A stretch of DNA of 64,000 nt from Actinostola sp. cb2023 (lineage: Eukaryota; Cnidaria; Anthozoa; Actiniaria; Actinostolidae), in contig JAUJYZ010001018.1 of assembly GCA_033675265.1 (NCBI GenBank), positions 62,001 to 126,000 on the forward strand, written 5' to 3'. Below are positions 35,313 to 47,321 of this stretch, one piece after another (the first letter of the stretch is position 1; the number at the start of each line of letters is the position of its first letter). Both the position numbers and the translations under genes were made by a program. The notes under the pieces were generated by a model, which made no database searches, was not told where the DNA came from, and saw nothing but the letters and a program-made list of their open reading frames with translations.

Positions 35313-35804
35313 CCACCTCTCGCAAAATGTATATTAGAAAAGTCTTCAGCACACAATGGATCTGCTTTCCTGAAAATAGTTGCCTTATGATCTTGTGATG
35401 TCTGTAAAGAGTTTGCCAGGCCACTTTCTATGATGTTCTTTATCATTTCCACTGCCTCTTCTAGTGGAGAGTCTTCATTTGATGGTTGTTTATACTTTCT
35501 GTATAAATTTAACAATATACTTAAATTAACTTAATTAGACCTCAGTGACAACACGAGTACATATGAAAGTACCTAAAAATTAACAAAATACCAGATTACA
35601 GAATAAATAATATTCTATGACTATCAGAGTACACCAGAATATGCAAATAAAAATTACAATGCAAGGATGAAATTTATATTATAATTTAATTTCCTATTTT
35701 GGTATTTGATTCTTAATTAACTGCATTCCATTATCATTTTCCGTAATTCTCCTCTGAACTATTCGTAAACAGTATGAATTCCTCAAAGCTTTAAAGATGA
35801 TTGC

Positions 35805-38050
35805 ATTGTAACGGCGAAAGTCGTATGGAGAGTGCAGAAAGACCCCTCAAGTTTGATGAAAGCTTGGCAATTAATTGCTGAAAAACGTGAAGAATGTGAC
35901 AGCGTTATACAAAACATCCAAAATGTAGCATTCTTCTCTGCAATTGCATCATGCGAATCCAAAGAAACAAGCGAATTGTCAGAAGAGTTTCCTAGTCAAG
36001 ATACCGCTGAGAGTGCTTCTTCTGATCGTGAAACTGCGATAGATATTGCAGTACAAAAGGGACGCTTCCCGCCATTGCCTACTGGATATCACTAGAGTCG
36101 CCCAATGGCGCGCCAGTTTCACTTGTACCCATACGAAGAAAACTGATTGAGTGCGAAGTTGAAATTGACGCAAGAATGTTGAACCACGTCAAGTCTAATC
36201 TCCCTAAAGAAATCACAAAAGCACTGTCTACAGTCCTGAAAGACCACAACTCTAGTTATATCCAAAGTAGTGTGGACAATTCCTACGAGTTCTGCTTGTA
36301 TGAAGCGTTTGAGGTGATCAATTCTGAAGGACGGCACAATCCTTATGCCAAACATTACCAAGATTCTAAGGAGCAAGAATATGTACTTCGATTCTATATT
36401 CCTAAAAAAGTACAATACTGGAACCAACTCGACAAGGTCATCGCTGCATTGCAACGAGCAGGTTTGAAGGTCCAACTAATGGATGTCGAACATGTACAAG
36501 AGTCACTGAATAACCAAAACACAACCAGTGAAATGACGTACGACCCAACGACCCAACTGGTGAACGACATTGAGAGTAATGACCAAACTACAATATGCCA
36601 TGTACAAGGGCATCGTCTATCGAAAAGATCCAAGAGCGCAATACACATACACCGAAAGGTGGTGTCAACGAATTCATTGGCACTTTGGAGGGAAACGAAC
36701 TGTTAAAAGGCAGGTTAGTTCGATATGGCCAAAGAATAAAAGACAAACTAATCCACCAATTAGAAGTTAACTATGACCTAATAGAAGTCAACGAGGGCTG
36801 GTGCCTCTCCTTGTCAAGAAAGCAATTTGTAAGAGATGCCATTATACCATCAAACATCGGGAAGACAAGCCCTAGAGCATATGTCCCTTACGATCACGAG
36901 AAAGAGCCGGAACCGAAATATTTCAGACAAATCCTGGAGAATAGCCTATCTCAGGAAGAAATAGTAAAATGTTGCAATGATTTCATTGGGTTGTTGCAGT
37001 TCCAGAGAAAGCGACATAAAGAGAAGGTAAATACAATTTTAAAGTGGTTTTAATCAACATATTGTACAGCAATACTAAACTAAGATCTTATGAGTGGATC
37101 ATTTATACTTATTTATAGAAATTCATCCTTTTTACACTTGATTTATGGACAGGTACCATGTCTAATTGGAGCAGCGGATAGTGCCAAAACCAGTCTGTTT
37201 GCACCGCTATTGAGTATAATACCGCCCAGCAACATCGCCAGAGTGACAAAACAACGAAACTTCAACAAGGCTATGATCACAAAAGAGACGGAAGTAATAT
37301 TTATACGATGCCCACGTGAAAATCATGGATATCGATGACCGGAAGTTGCTTACTCAAGGAGGCTGGACTGCACACGATGTGAAATACTCCACAGCACGTC
37401 GATTCATTAATCGATGCCCTATGCTGGTATCATGTCAAGAAGAGCTGGAATTCGACGAGGGAGACAAAGAGGCAATGGATTCGAGACTTAACAAGTATTT
37501 GTTCCGTCGGCTTCCCAAGAAACATTTTCACGCCTATGCGTGGATCCGTAAACACCCCATGGATGCTATTGTCTGGGCCACGCGAAAATCCACGACCCAC
37601 CACTCACAAACGGACGAAGGAGAGACGATTGATGGTTTAAGCAAACAAGATCAGGCAGAGCTGTTCCAGTGTAGCTTCGAAGACATAGAAATAGACGAGG
37701 ACGAGAACTCTGTTCAAGACACACAGTCTTGTCAAGAACAGATTGCTGGTGATCACAATGACCAAAGTAATGCCGAAGATGTCTAACCCGCTCAAGCATG
37801 GGAAACGAGTTTGAAAAGAGCCACTGTATCAGAACAAGGAAATGTGTTCAGAAGGCGTCTTATTAAAACACTTTTGACAATTGTTCAAGATGAAGTCAAC
37901 TGTGAACAGAAAAGCTGAGACGAGATGAATGAGAAAGACTTGAGGAGAAGACGTTCCTGGATGATGGATCTAGGCATTGACAAAGAAGAGGCCAACCAAG
38001 TCACAGATCCACATGGTCAACTACCCTCACACCCGGTTCGCTGCTTCTAA
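35805..38050 (+). pseudogene. SF3-like helicase/ATPase gene of a mobile element
   Basis: The plus strand reads continuously apart from frameshifts near 36,083, 36,595, 36,650 and 37,309, one intron (37,026-37,150), and in-frame TAA (37,784) and TGA (about 37,913) before the last TAA at 38,048-38,050. The N-terminal 400-odd residues are helical and charged. After the intron comes a P-loop-like motif LIGAADSAKTSLF, where the consensus Gly before Lys-Thr is Ala, then a Walker-B-like strand EVIFI. Next is TQGGWTAHDVKYSTARRF, a basic beta-hairpin-like block, and the strand CPMLVSCQ in the sensor-1 position. Order and spacing (Walker A, B, hairpin, P-x-L-V-S) match superfamily 3 helicases such as parvoviral or papillomaviral replication proteins. 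Similar proteins occur in cnidarian genomes (from memory). It is damaged and presumed inactive. Confidence 0.55.
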
Positions 38051-38251
38051 ATGGGTAACATCCATTCGTTCTAAATTTAGAAAAGTGGGTCCAACCCATG
38101 CCGAATTGTAAGCTCTGCCAGTTCACGAAACAATCGATGCTTTTCAGCCAATCAGGTTAAAGTATTTTCGCGGCTCACATTTTACATTTTAGCCGGGATA
38201 TTTGTTCTACTTTTAAAACTTACTAGCTTTCTTCTTACTTGTATAACAAAT

Positions 38252-38665
38252 ATGACTTTCCTCTTTCCATTCAAAATGGCTTCAAATTCACGATCCGGGC
38301 GCTACGAGCTACTGACGGATGCCAAAAAAGAAGTTCTAATAAAGTATTTCGAAAAAGGCATGACTGAAACTGGAAGAAACTTCAACAGCTTAATCGAGCA
38401 AGCTTGCGAAGAAACTGGCCTTGGCAAGACCAAAATAAAGGTGGGATATAACTTACACTTATAACTATAAGAGAGCGATTAATCATTTAATAACTAACTT
38501 AACTTTTAAAATCATCAATTTCATTTGACTGTATAGAAGTGGATTGGAAGCGACGAGCTGAGAACGTGGCCGATGCCGATCAACCTACGAAAAGAGCAAA
38601 GATCCCGCCCATGGTGAAAGGGCCAAACGCGTACAACATTTTCTGTGCTGAATTATATCAGTCGG
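38252..38665 (+). pseudogene. Homeodomain-like/HMG-box gene, exons 1-2
   Basis: Exon 1 (ATG 38,252 or, more likely, 38,276; ends 38,440 at a GTGGGA donor) encodes YELLTDAKKEVLIKYFEKGM and GLGKTKIK, matching helices 1-2 and the start of helix 3 of a homeodomain-like fold. Exon 2 (38,537-38,665) begins KWIG in frame 0, but the following KRRAENVA and MVKGPNAYNIFCAEL are in another frame. A small indel has therefore broken the recognition helix. PNAYNIFCAEL matches the first helix of an HMG box. The exon ends in phase 1 at CGG|GTAAAA. Its continuation, exon 3, is 16.6 kb away at 55,300 because a giant element lies in the intron. The neighbouring SF3-like gene is on the same strand about 200 bp upstream, so both may belong to one element. 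Confidence 0.6.
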
Positions 38666-38823
38666 GTAAAATACCACATTAAAAAAAAACTTATAGATGT
38701 GTAATTAACCAATAACTTAGTAGCTTATTTCAATCTAAGAAAAAGTTCCCAGAAATCCTACAATTCAACGTACGTTTTCTGAGACAACCCATCAATGCAG
38801 CATAGAAAAATTCAAGAACCTAA

Positions 38824-39044
38824 ATCACAGGCAGCCCACTCAATATTTGTGGAGTGTACGAACGTGATCAGTACAGTGAATGTATGGGGCGAAAGATACG
38901 TATTTTTGTTAAATATCATTAACAACAGGACCAAGGTATGTTCAAATTTATTAAAACAAAAAATACGTATTTTTCGCCCCATACATTCACTATAAGGCTT
39001 ACTTTCGTACACTCCACAAATGTATTGCTTGGGCTGCCTGTGGT
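38824..39044. mobile_element. Harbinger-like palindromic MITE, 221 bp
   Basis: Inverted ends CACAGGCAGCCCA (38,826) and TGGGCTGCCTGTG (ends 39,042) belong to arms of about 85 bp that include TGTGGAGTGTACG and ATTCACTGTA-type blocks. TAA flanks both sides, a 3-bp duplication typical of PIF/Harbinger. It sits in the same intron of the homeo-HMG gene, 7 bp left of the giant element. Confidence 0.7.
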
Positions 39045-39051
39045 TAAATCA

Positions 39052-40044
39052 ATATGGCGGCCACACTCGAGTGACTACTTTGTTTTTTCTTCTGAATTTC
39101 TGCGTTTCATCGCGTGTTTTCGCATTTAAGAGCTGACCTCTATAAATAGCAACTTAGAGGGTTTCAAGTCAGAAATGAAAACCTCTCTCAAAAGATAGGC
39201 CTGGATGAGTACACTTCGGCACTGAAAATTATATTTCGATTGCGGTCATATTTTAGGAGAACTAGAGTGATTTCCGATTTTGGGGTAATTTTGGGGTATT
39301 TTTAGGTGTTTACCCCACGCCCAAATAAATGGTCTCTTCCTTTCAAAATTGGTCAACGAGCTCGCTTATCTTTATCGATTCTAAAAGCAAACATAATGAA
39401 AAGTATTCTGGCTGTTTTATTTTATTGTAGGATAAAAATGGAATATTTTTTTAGATTTTTGAATATTTTCCTTTCGCAGACAGTTTTCGACATCGCAGAA
39501 AATGTCCGAAATGAGAGGTAAATATCTCCGATGTTACATCGAAATTAGAAACAACAAAATAACCCAGTGAAAGATCAATGTCTCTTCTTCAAAAATTTGT
39601 AAAAACATTTTGGGGCAATTAAAACTGTGAATTTCTACGCACAGCAAAACGACAATCACTTTCTGTCAAAATTGCACCTGATTTGCATACCGCTAAAACG
39701 ATACATTCAGATCGGATTCAGTTTTCGTGAATTCAAGGTGAAATTAAATCATAAAGAACGATTTAGTATATTCTAGATTGCTAGAAGAGCATACAAACTA
39801 TTAGTTTTGGATTGAATTATCGACATTTCTTAATTTAACTTCACAGTGTTTCAAATTTCTCACTCACTGTTTGATGACCTTTGATATGACCTGGAATATG
39901 TCACGCTCACGAAATAGTATCAATTATATAGTCGAATATGAAAACCTTTCAGTCTTATTTCTTACTACGCGATGGTGAGTGTTCAGTTAAAGAAAATAAC
40001 AATTTACTTGGGTTGTTGTGTAGATCATAGCCCGTTCTTCACCA
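39052..40044 (+). repeat. Left terminal inverted repeat of giant element
   Basis: Begins ATATGGCGGCCACACTCGAG. Blocks matching the right arm include TTAGGTGTTTACCCCACGCC, CTATATAATTGATACTATTT in complement, and GGGTTGTTGTGTAGATCA near the inner edge. Compared with the right arm it carries extra segments near 39,080-39,125 and 39,170-39,200. A 71-aa ORF inside is probably chance. Confidence 0.85.
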
Positions 40045-40373
40045 TATCTGGAAGTTATTTTTAATCTGAACGTTAGAATGCGTTACTGTCAACACACATG
40101 TAACCCGACTCAAAAATAAATTGTTTACGTTCAACCTTGAATTGCGAAACTTAGTATCAGGTAACATACCTTCGGTAGAGCGTTTGTCCAGGTTTACCAA
40201 TATACAAGAATAGAATCCAAATTAATCACAAGTTTTCTTTTATAATCTGGCCTTTCAGTGGGTGCTGTTGCACAGGTAAGTAGATAAGAAATTGTTATCT
40301 GTCATTTGTTTTCAAATTCTTGCTGGAACTGACATATATTTTTCGTCTATGGGTAGTACTACACTGAGCTGAT

Positions 40374-40640
40374 ATGGCCACATGTATCTTCGCGACGTAT
40401 GTTGGAGGTTCTTGTGGTGCAAGTACTTCCAATCCGACGATATTGGAATGCATACCGATAGAAAAGTGTGAGAAAGACATAAGGTCCCATATGCGAGCAT
40501 TCAATGTGAGGGATGTCACTATACAGTCTGAGGCACAGTTCACGCCGGGTCAGTTGTCTCTGATTTCGCGTCACGCATTTGCTGTCAAAAATGGCGTCTA
40601 TGACCGCGTCTTTTTCTTTGTAGACTGGTACCGATATTAA
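40374..40640 (+). CDS. Small ORF, 88 codons, unknown
   Basis: ATG at 40,374 opens MATCIFATYVGGSCG and continues KDIRSHMRAFNVRDVTIQSE to TAA. It lies just inside the left repeat, after a CAG|GTAAGT donor at about 40,275, so it could be a first coding exon. No domain is recognised, and antisense frames of similar length overlap it. Confidence 0.25.
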   Translation: MATCIFATYVGGSCGASTSNPTILECIPIEKCEKDIRSHMRAFNVRDVTIQSEAQFTPGQLSLISRHAFAVKNGVYDRVFFFVDWYRY

Positions 40641-41631
40641 TTGTGTTTACAAAATGCTCGATACGCCCCATGGGATAGCGCGTCAAATATTGAACATAAT
40701 TTATTTGAAATGTCACGAAATCCTTCTTCATGTTGATACCAAATTCGTAAAGAAAATATTGAAACAGTATTTTTAGCGAGACATTTCTCTTGAATGGTTT
40801 TCACTGCCTGCGGGAAATAATTGAAAAATCCCGAACTTCAGCTTCAATAAAGTTTTTTTTATTGAGGAGAACTGAGCTGATCTTTCGATGTATTGATACC
40901 ACGATGTCTTGGTAAGAAACGTATGTTTTTTGTTTTCGACTTTTGGTTGTAGTTTCCTCAGAATTTGAGAGATTACGTACCACTATTACTCTGACATGAT
41001 GTTCTTCTCGGCTAAAGATATCCGCTCTCGCAGCCACTATGCCAATAAAAGGAAATCAGCGCTTCGCCGTAGCGCATTACATGAAGGCGAAAAAAGAAAC
41101 ACAGACGAAACTGGCAGAGGAGAAGCTTCAATCAAATTCTGAATTGAAAGTTCTTCGCAGAAAAATCAGTAATTTAAAGCGAAAGGTAAGCTATATGTTA
41201 TATTTAAGCCAGCGCCGTAGATCGAAGATCATCGAATATTCATATGCCATTCTTGAATCAGTTGTCAATATATGGACACTATTCACTGTTAAATCGTATT
41301 TATATAGCTGCCCATAATTTTTAGCGATTTGTTTAGATATAAAATGAATGAAATGACTGATAAATCCTTTCAGTATATATTGAGAATGCCAGGAAACATT
41401 ATGTACTGATCACGTTTTAAATTCTCCCATATATGTTTCAGTATTTGTTTGTGCTATGTAAGGAGAATTTAAATATTCATCTATATTTATTGACCTATTT
41501 ATTTGCTAGATAAATGTGGCCAAGAAATCATTAGAGGATGCATCCAAAGAACTCAAAAGTTACCAAAACTCACCGGTAACTTATTTATTTATTATTTGTA
41601 AATATATGTTCAATTCAAGTGTTTAATTTAA

Positions 41632-44085
41632 CCCATTCGCTCCTACACCGGCCGAAACCGGCCGCGCGCGCGCACGTCCAAATTTCCTACACCGGCCGAA
41701 ACCGGCCGTAAAAAGCACGCGTAAGCAAAATTCCTCTCCCTCCCTTCCCCAGGCGTTTTTGATGTTTTTATTGTCATAGCAATAAACAATGATAATTGAC
41801 CAATCAAATGCCGTCTTTTGCGCATATTTTGACAGCTAAATGAGCGAGCACGAGGTTGTAGATTTCTGTCATTTCTGAGCGCGCTCGGCTAGCACGTAAA
41901 ATGGCAGAACGTACAGATAGTGATTTTGATTTCGATGCAGAATTTGGAGATTCAGGAGATGAAAACAGTTTTGATGGTTTCGAGATAGAAGAAGAAGATG
42001 CAGGAGAAGTTCAAGATGACTCTGATGTGGATTTTGGTGGATTGGAAAGTGATGAAGATCGAGTTTCAAGTCCAGAAAGTGAAGCCGAAGACGAAGAGCG
42101 CGCAGAGGAAGATGAAGTGTGGACAAACCAGCTCAATGACTTTCGAACTCCAGACTTCGTTTTGCCCTCTGGAATGAGTATTCCCTTACCTGCAGAGCCA
42201 AAAGAAGTAGACATCTTCTCAGCCTTCGTAGGAGACGATTTGATCGACTTGATGGTAGCCGAAACGAACCATTATGCCCGCCAACGCCTGTCAACACTCC
42301 CTCGCCGCCTTGAGAAGTTTACCGAAGTAACACGCGAAGAAATGAGAGCCTACATCGGGATAAACATCATCATGGGTATGGTAAGGCTTCCCAGTATTGC
42401 TTCGTACTGGTCGACAGATGACTTCTTTGCAAACACAGGTATTAAAAAGGTAATGAGTAAGAATAGATTTGAGGAGTTGACTTGTTTTTTACATTTCAAT
42501 GACTCTGCTCAAGAACCCGCTCGCGCGGCGCCAAATTTCGATCGTCTTTACAAGGTACGTCCAATCATAAACTACATCAAAGGTAAGCTTAAACTTAACT
42601 ATAATCCGACGAAGAACATTTCAGTGGACGAAGGAATGATTCCCTACCGAGGTAGAATATCCTTTCGACAGTACATGCCAGCAAAGCCGACGAAGTATGG
42701 GATAAAAGTTTGGATGGCCGCAGACTCGAGCAATGGTTTCGTTTTGGACTTCAACTTCTACCTCGGAAAAGAAGCAGGTCCAGCGCTCATACACGGACTA
42801 GGATACCGAGTGGTGACAAAGTTAATCCAGCCATTCATGAATAGGAACCATCACATCTTCTTCGACAATTATTTCACCTCGACGAGACTGATGGAGCATT
42901 TGGAGTCGCAGCAAACCTTCGCATGTGGTACCGTGCGAATCAACAGAAAGGGAATTCCTCCATGCGCTAAACAGAAGTTGAAACCCGGCGAGAAAGTTAT
43001 GCAACAGAAAGGTAATCTAGTTTTTACTAAGTGGCACGATAAACGAGATGTTTGTTTACTTTCAACTAATATTAGTCCATTAGAAGGCGACGTTATGGTC
43101 CAAAGGCAAGGTAAGAACGGGGAACGATTCCAAATAGCGAAGCCGGCCGTGGTAAGTTTGTATAACTCGCACATGGGTGGTGTTGATCTTAGTGATCAAC
43201 TTCGTAAGTATTATTCAATCGGGCGATCTTCTTGTAAGTGGTATAGATATCTCTTTTGGTACTTAATGGACATTTCGATCTGTAATTCGTATATTTTATT
43301 AAATGAGTTAAGGTTAGAACTAGGTAAAACTAAGCTAAATCAGATGACTTTCAGGACGGCCCTTGCGAAGCAATTTATCGGCGGCTTTTCGACACATTCG
43401 TCGAAAACCGCTGCAGGTAAGCGCAAGAAAATTGAGGATAGTTCGCTCTTTCCTGGGAAAGCAGGTAAACACTTCATCGAGAAGATTCATGGCAGGAAAA
43501 AAGAATGTGTCCAGTGCAAGAAAAGAGGAAGAAAAACGCCCAAGGACCGCCCAATCGAGAGCTCCTACGAGTGCATTCAGTGCGGAGTGACGCTTTGCAA
43601 GATCAACTGCTTCCGCGACTACCACTCTGGCTGAACTGTTTTCATCTCCACGACTCTATTTTCTTGCATCACTTTTTCTGGGGATAAACAAATCTGAAAA
43701 ACTAACAATTAGTGATTGCCATTTCTTTTTTCTTTTTCAATTGGATTCCATTTCGGATGATTTTATCTATTTTTGGAGCTATTTTAACGACCATTTTGAA
43801 TGTCGTACGATGGCCAGCCACCGTACGTCTTTTGGCATCTTTTTATTTTCGCCTTGTCGAGCTCACTTTTTTGAACCATTTTGGTTTATGTTTGGCTATT
43901 TTTTTGACATGATTTTGGCCTTTGGTTATTCTAGTTTTCAATAAACTTTATTTGAAAGTCTTACTCTGTGTCTGTATTTACTGCGCATATGGTTTATTTT
44001 AGCATGTTCGGAATTTGAATTCATTTCGGAATAACGCCCAGGGAGAGGGTACAAGCCGCGCGCAAATAGGTCAGTAGCGAATGGG
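41632..44085. mobile_element. Complete piggyBac transposon
   Basis: The ends CCCATTCGCT (41,632) and AGCGAATGGG (ends 44,085) are inverted repeats flanked by TTAA on both sides (41,628-41,631 and 44,086-44,089), the diagnostic piggyBac target. The left subterminal region has two copies of ACCGGCCGAAACCGGCC (about 41,647 and 41,691), likely transposase-binding repeats. It carries an undamaged 577-codon transposase and lies in intron 2 of gene A of the giant element. Confidence 0.95.
41901..43634 (+). CDS. piggyBac transposase (DDE_Tnp_1_7)
   Basis: 577 residues, near the usual length for the family. The N-terminal 90 residues are strongly acidic (Asp/Glu/Ser), as in many piggyBac proteins. 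The catalytic triad context is complete: Asp243 in ISVDEGMIPYRGR, Asp322 in IFFDNYFTS and Asp429 in MGGVDLSDQL, with Asp432 nearby. Residues about 530-577 form a Cys-rich zinc-binding C-terminus (CVQCKK, CIQCGVTLC, CFRDYH). The enzyme excises and reinserts the element precisely at TTAA. The start at 41,901 follows a short leader and precedes the acidic domain. The frame has no stop or frameshift, and an AATAAA lies near 43,940. By sequence it could be an active autonomous copy. Confidence 0.95.
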   Translation: MAERTDSDFDFDAEFGDSGDENSFDGFEIEEEDAGEVQDDSDVDFGGLESDEDRVSSPESEAEDEERAEEDEVWTNQLNDFRTPDFVLPSGMSIPLPAEPKEVDIFSAFVGDDLIDLMVAETNHYARQRLSTLPRRLEKFTEVTREEMRAYIGINIIMGMVRLPSIASYWSTDDFFANTGIKKVMSKNRFEELTCFLHFNDSAQEPARAAPNFDRLYKVRPIINYIKGKLKLNYNPTKNISVDEGMIPYRGRISFRQYMPAKPTKYGIKVWMAADSSNGFVLDFNFYLGKEAGPALIHGLGYRVVTKLIQPFMNRNHHIFFDNYFTSTRLMEHLESQQTFACGTVRINRKGIPPCAKQKLKPGEKVMQQKGNLVFTKWHDKRDVCLLSTNISPLEGDVMVQRQGKNGERFQIAKPAVVSLYNSHMGGVDLSDQLRKYYSIGRSSCKWYRYLFWYLMDISICNSYILLNELRLELGKTKLNQMTFRTALAKQFIGGFSTHSSKTAAGKRKKIEDSSLFPGKAGKHFIEKIHGRKKECVQCKKRGRKTPKDRPIESSYECIQCGVTLCKINCFRDYHSG

Positions 44086-46469
44086 TTAAACAATTATCTC
44101 ACTTGTATATTATATATTATGTGTACATTTTTTTTAATTTTTTTTTTTTAACAATAATTTTATTACACACATTTCTATTTAATTACAATGTTTTCTAATT
44201 ACTTAATTACTTGATATGTATATTTACATTTTTTTAAATTGTTATTACAATCATAGATGTACATTAAATATAGAAAACAAAAAGAAAAATGTCTAACAAA
44301 TTAGTTTTGTACATGAATGTGTACATATATTTTGTGTACATATTCTATATTCTACCCTCTTAAAATAAAGTGGATTCATTTATACATTCATAGGTGCAAA
44401 GACAAACAAGAAGTCCAACTTCCCTAAAAGAAATGTCTACGTCCACTCTTCTTAGAAGAAGAAATGACACTATGGATGCAGCTATGGTCATTCATGGTGG
44501 GTGCACTTCTAATAAAAGACCTGCTTTAGTTGGCCTCTTTGATACAATCAGTAAAAAGTGTAAAACTGAAATATTAGGAAATTATATTGTAGAAAATGAG
44601 AAACTAACTAATTATGTGATCCAGCAAAAGCAAAAGCAAGAATCTTTTGAGAAATCAAAAGAAAATATTTTAAGAAGTATTGCAACTTATTACACAGCTG
44701 GAGTTATGGGGAAAAGAAAGTACCAGGCAGTAAGAATAACTACTTCTATGAAGTCTAACATGAAAAGGGGAGGGAGAACAGGGATTTCATTTTTGCCAAA
44801 GTGCCCTATACCTAAGCTATTAACATATAACAAACTTGCAAATGAAATCCACAGTATTGATATTGGGACTGTTTATAATATTGAAGAAGAGTTCAAAGAT
44901 TATTTAGATGAGGATAACATAAGTGGGTATTATAGAGATCTTAGAGAGTACTTACCTAGGCTAGCCAAGTTCTATCTGAAGGTCCAGCAGTCACGCAAGG
45001 ATGCACTAAAATGGTTTGGAAAAACAGAAGGAACCTTCCTTCTGGCTTTTGGGGGGGATGGATGCCCTTTTGGCAAAAATGAAAATGCATGCTCTTTCCT
45101 TGTGAGTTTCTTAAACACTGGTAAGAGGGTAGCTTCAAGTAGTGATAATTTCCTTGTTTTTGGTGGTAATTGTAAAGAAACATCTCTTGTAATTATGAAG
45201 TATGTGAAGGCAATGTGTCACCAAATGGCAAGCTTAGAGGGTAAGATTTTTGAAATTGATGGTGTTCATATAACATTCAAGCTGGAGGAACTTCCAAATG
45301 ACATGAAAATGTTGGCAATGTTGGGTGGAGAGTTAAGTAATGCAGCAAAATATTTCTCTACATTTGCTAATGTAAGTAAAATGGATTACACTGATCTGAA
45401 AGGTTCTTTTGGACATGATAATTCATGTAAGTGGAAGCCCTGGCCATATAGTAAGAGAGTCAGCATAGCACAAGAGGTGGAAAAATTCAAAATGTCTCTG
45501 AATTACAAAATGTTAGCAAATAAAACAAAAAGAAGCAAGATCACAGAATTAATTGCTCAAAAAGAAAGTCGACAGGAGTTTCTTCCCCTTATTGGTAAGT
45601 ATATTGATAAGGCACATGTAGAACCTTTGCATCTCAAGAATAATGCATGGCAGTACTTTTTCAAATCTTTAATTAAAGAAGCCATAGGTAAGTCAACACT
45701 TCCATCATCATGTAAAACATTTGTAGATGTACCTAATGATTGTTGTGTTGCAAGGGTTCTAACTGCCCTACAATATGAAGTTAAGGCAACAAGGTTAGCA
45801 AGAAAGGTTAAGCAGTGGTTTGATGAAACCCAGGGCAAGAGCAAAGACTTACAGTACCGTTTCACCGGTAAAGAATCCAGGTTATTCTGACATAATTTTA
45901 TGAGACTGATCAAGTTTTTGAGCCATGACAAGGATACCCCAAAACAAAGGCAAACTGTCCTTGTTCTAGCATATATTGGCCTAAGGTTGCGTGATCTCTG
46001 CTCAATTTTTACTAGATTTGAAATCAAAGAAACAGATCTTACCAAGCTTGAGTCTCTGGGAAAAGAGTATTTTTGTGCTAATGCATTGTTCTTACCAAGT
46101 TCAGTGAATCCAACTATCTGGACTTTGGCTCATGTACTACCTGTACATGCAAAATATGTATTTAATACATATGGTCAAGGGCTTTTGACTACTACAATGG
46201 AAGGTAGGGAATCAAAACACAGAGCCCTTCATAAGCTGAGTGAGAACACTACCTATCAGCAAAGATGGCTTGAGATATGAATGAGGCATGAATTTATCAT
46301 GCTTGTATGGCTTCCTGAACAAGGGTATGAGTCTACTTCCCATTCAGCAAGCAAAAATGTGTACATTCCATCAAGAGTGTTTACTGACACTAATTACTGT
46401 TACTGTGGCCTTGAGAAAGCTGATCCTCTTGATCAAAAATGCTATTTTTGCAACGAAAAAAAAAAATGA

Positions 46470-47083
46470 TTAGTATCAATGAGAGTGTACAACAAGGAAA
46501 AATAATGGCTGGTATTGTATAATTTGTATTTTTAATTCAAAACCATTTATATTAATTGAGTTTTGTACACACCCTGGGATGGTGATTCAAATAGGTAAAT
46601 TATAAATACCACATAAAAATGTTAGACAACATATATGCCTTTTATTTGCAATTTTTAGACAATAATTAGAATGTAAGATTAGTCAGAATTGCTAGAGTGC
46701 AGACAATAAACCTGTGAAAAAGTAGTAACTAATTAGTGCTGGATATAGCAGTAATAAAATAATAGAAAACATACTATTTTCTACCATTTAGTGCTATTTG
46801 GTTAAAATATGTTTCACGGTTTTATTGCCACCTGCACTAAATCTGTATAAAAGTACATATAAATGGACTTATTACTGTATATAAAATATATGTAATTGTA
46901 GAAATAATAATCTTGCTAAACTTGAAGCAGATGCAAATTATGTATACATAGTATTTGAATTAATAACTGTGTACCAGAATGTATTGTATTTAGAATTGTT
47001 TATAATATATACTGTGCTGATACATGGATAAAGAGCCACTATTTTATTTTAATTATATACATTGCCACCAAAATATTATGCAC
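46470..47083. other. 3' flank of gene A, no feature
   Basis: AT-rich, with repeated short words (TTTGTAC, TATAATAT). No coding frame. Confidence 0.4.
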
Positions 47084-47097
47084 CAGTCAAGTGAAAG

Positions 47098-47132
<35 letters not shown>

Positions 47133-47321
47133 CCCCGGCAGAATTGAATGGTGAACTCCCCCGCCAGTACTCATTTGTTCTGTAGATAATATTTTGAAGA
47201 AGAACAATGTGAGTCACGAATCCCCCGCCTATTCCTCGCTCTGGAAGGCAAACGGGTGAAAGGAAGTGTATTCCCTGCCTTCCCCGAGGGGTGGGGGACT
47301 GGGTGTTTCAATTGACTGCAG
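47084..47321. mobile_element. Small MITE with poly-C tract
   Basis: The left end CAGTCAAGTGAAAG and the right end CTTGACTG-like sequence (TTTCAATTGACTG, ends about 47,321) are imperfect inverted repeats. Next to the left end is a run of about 31 C followed by TCCCCCC. It lies downstream of both flanking genes in the giant element. Confidence 0.5.

Larger units (their letters stand above)
41039..46469 (+). pseudogene. Coiled-coil DDE-like transposase gene (giant element gene A)
   Basis: Exon 1 (41,039-41,185) and exon 2 (41,510-41,575), both phase 0, encode a Lys/Glu coiled coil (QTKLAEEKLQSNSELKVLRR). Exon 3 (44,394-46,469) is one long frame of 692 codons including stop. It contains AVRITTSMKSNMKRGG-type basic residues, LLAFGGDGCPFGKNENACSF (candidate catalytic Asp in G-G-D-G), HVEPLHLKNNAWQYF, RFTGKESRLF, WTLAHVLPVHAKY, MEGRESKH, and a terminal CYCGLEKADPLDQKCYFC zinc-ribbon-like motif. 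Two in-frame TGA codons (45,888 and 46,278) interrupt an otherwise conserved frame. Homologues recur in Hydra and corals as uncharacterised proteins (from memory). Intron 2 is inflated from about 0.35 kb by a piggyBac. The two nonsense codons make it a recent pseudogene. Confidence 0.7.

Noticed and set aside
43335..43625. Minus-strand ORF opposite the piggyBac C-terminus
   Set aside because: Antisense shadow of the transposase frame, with no motif.
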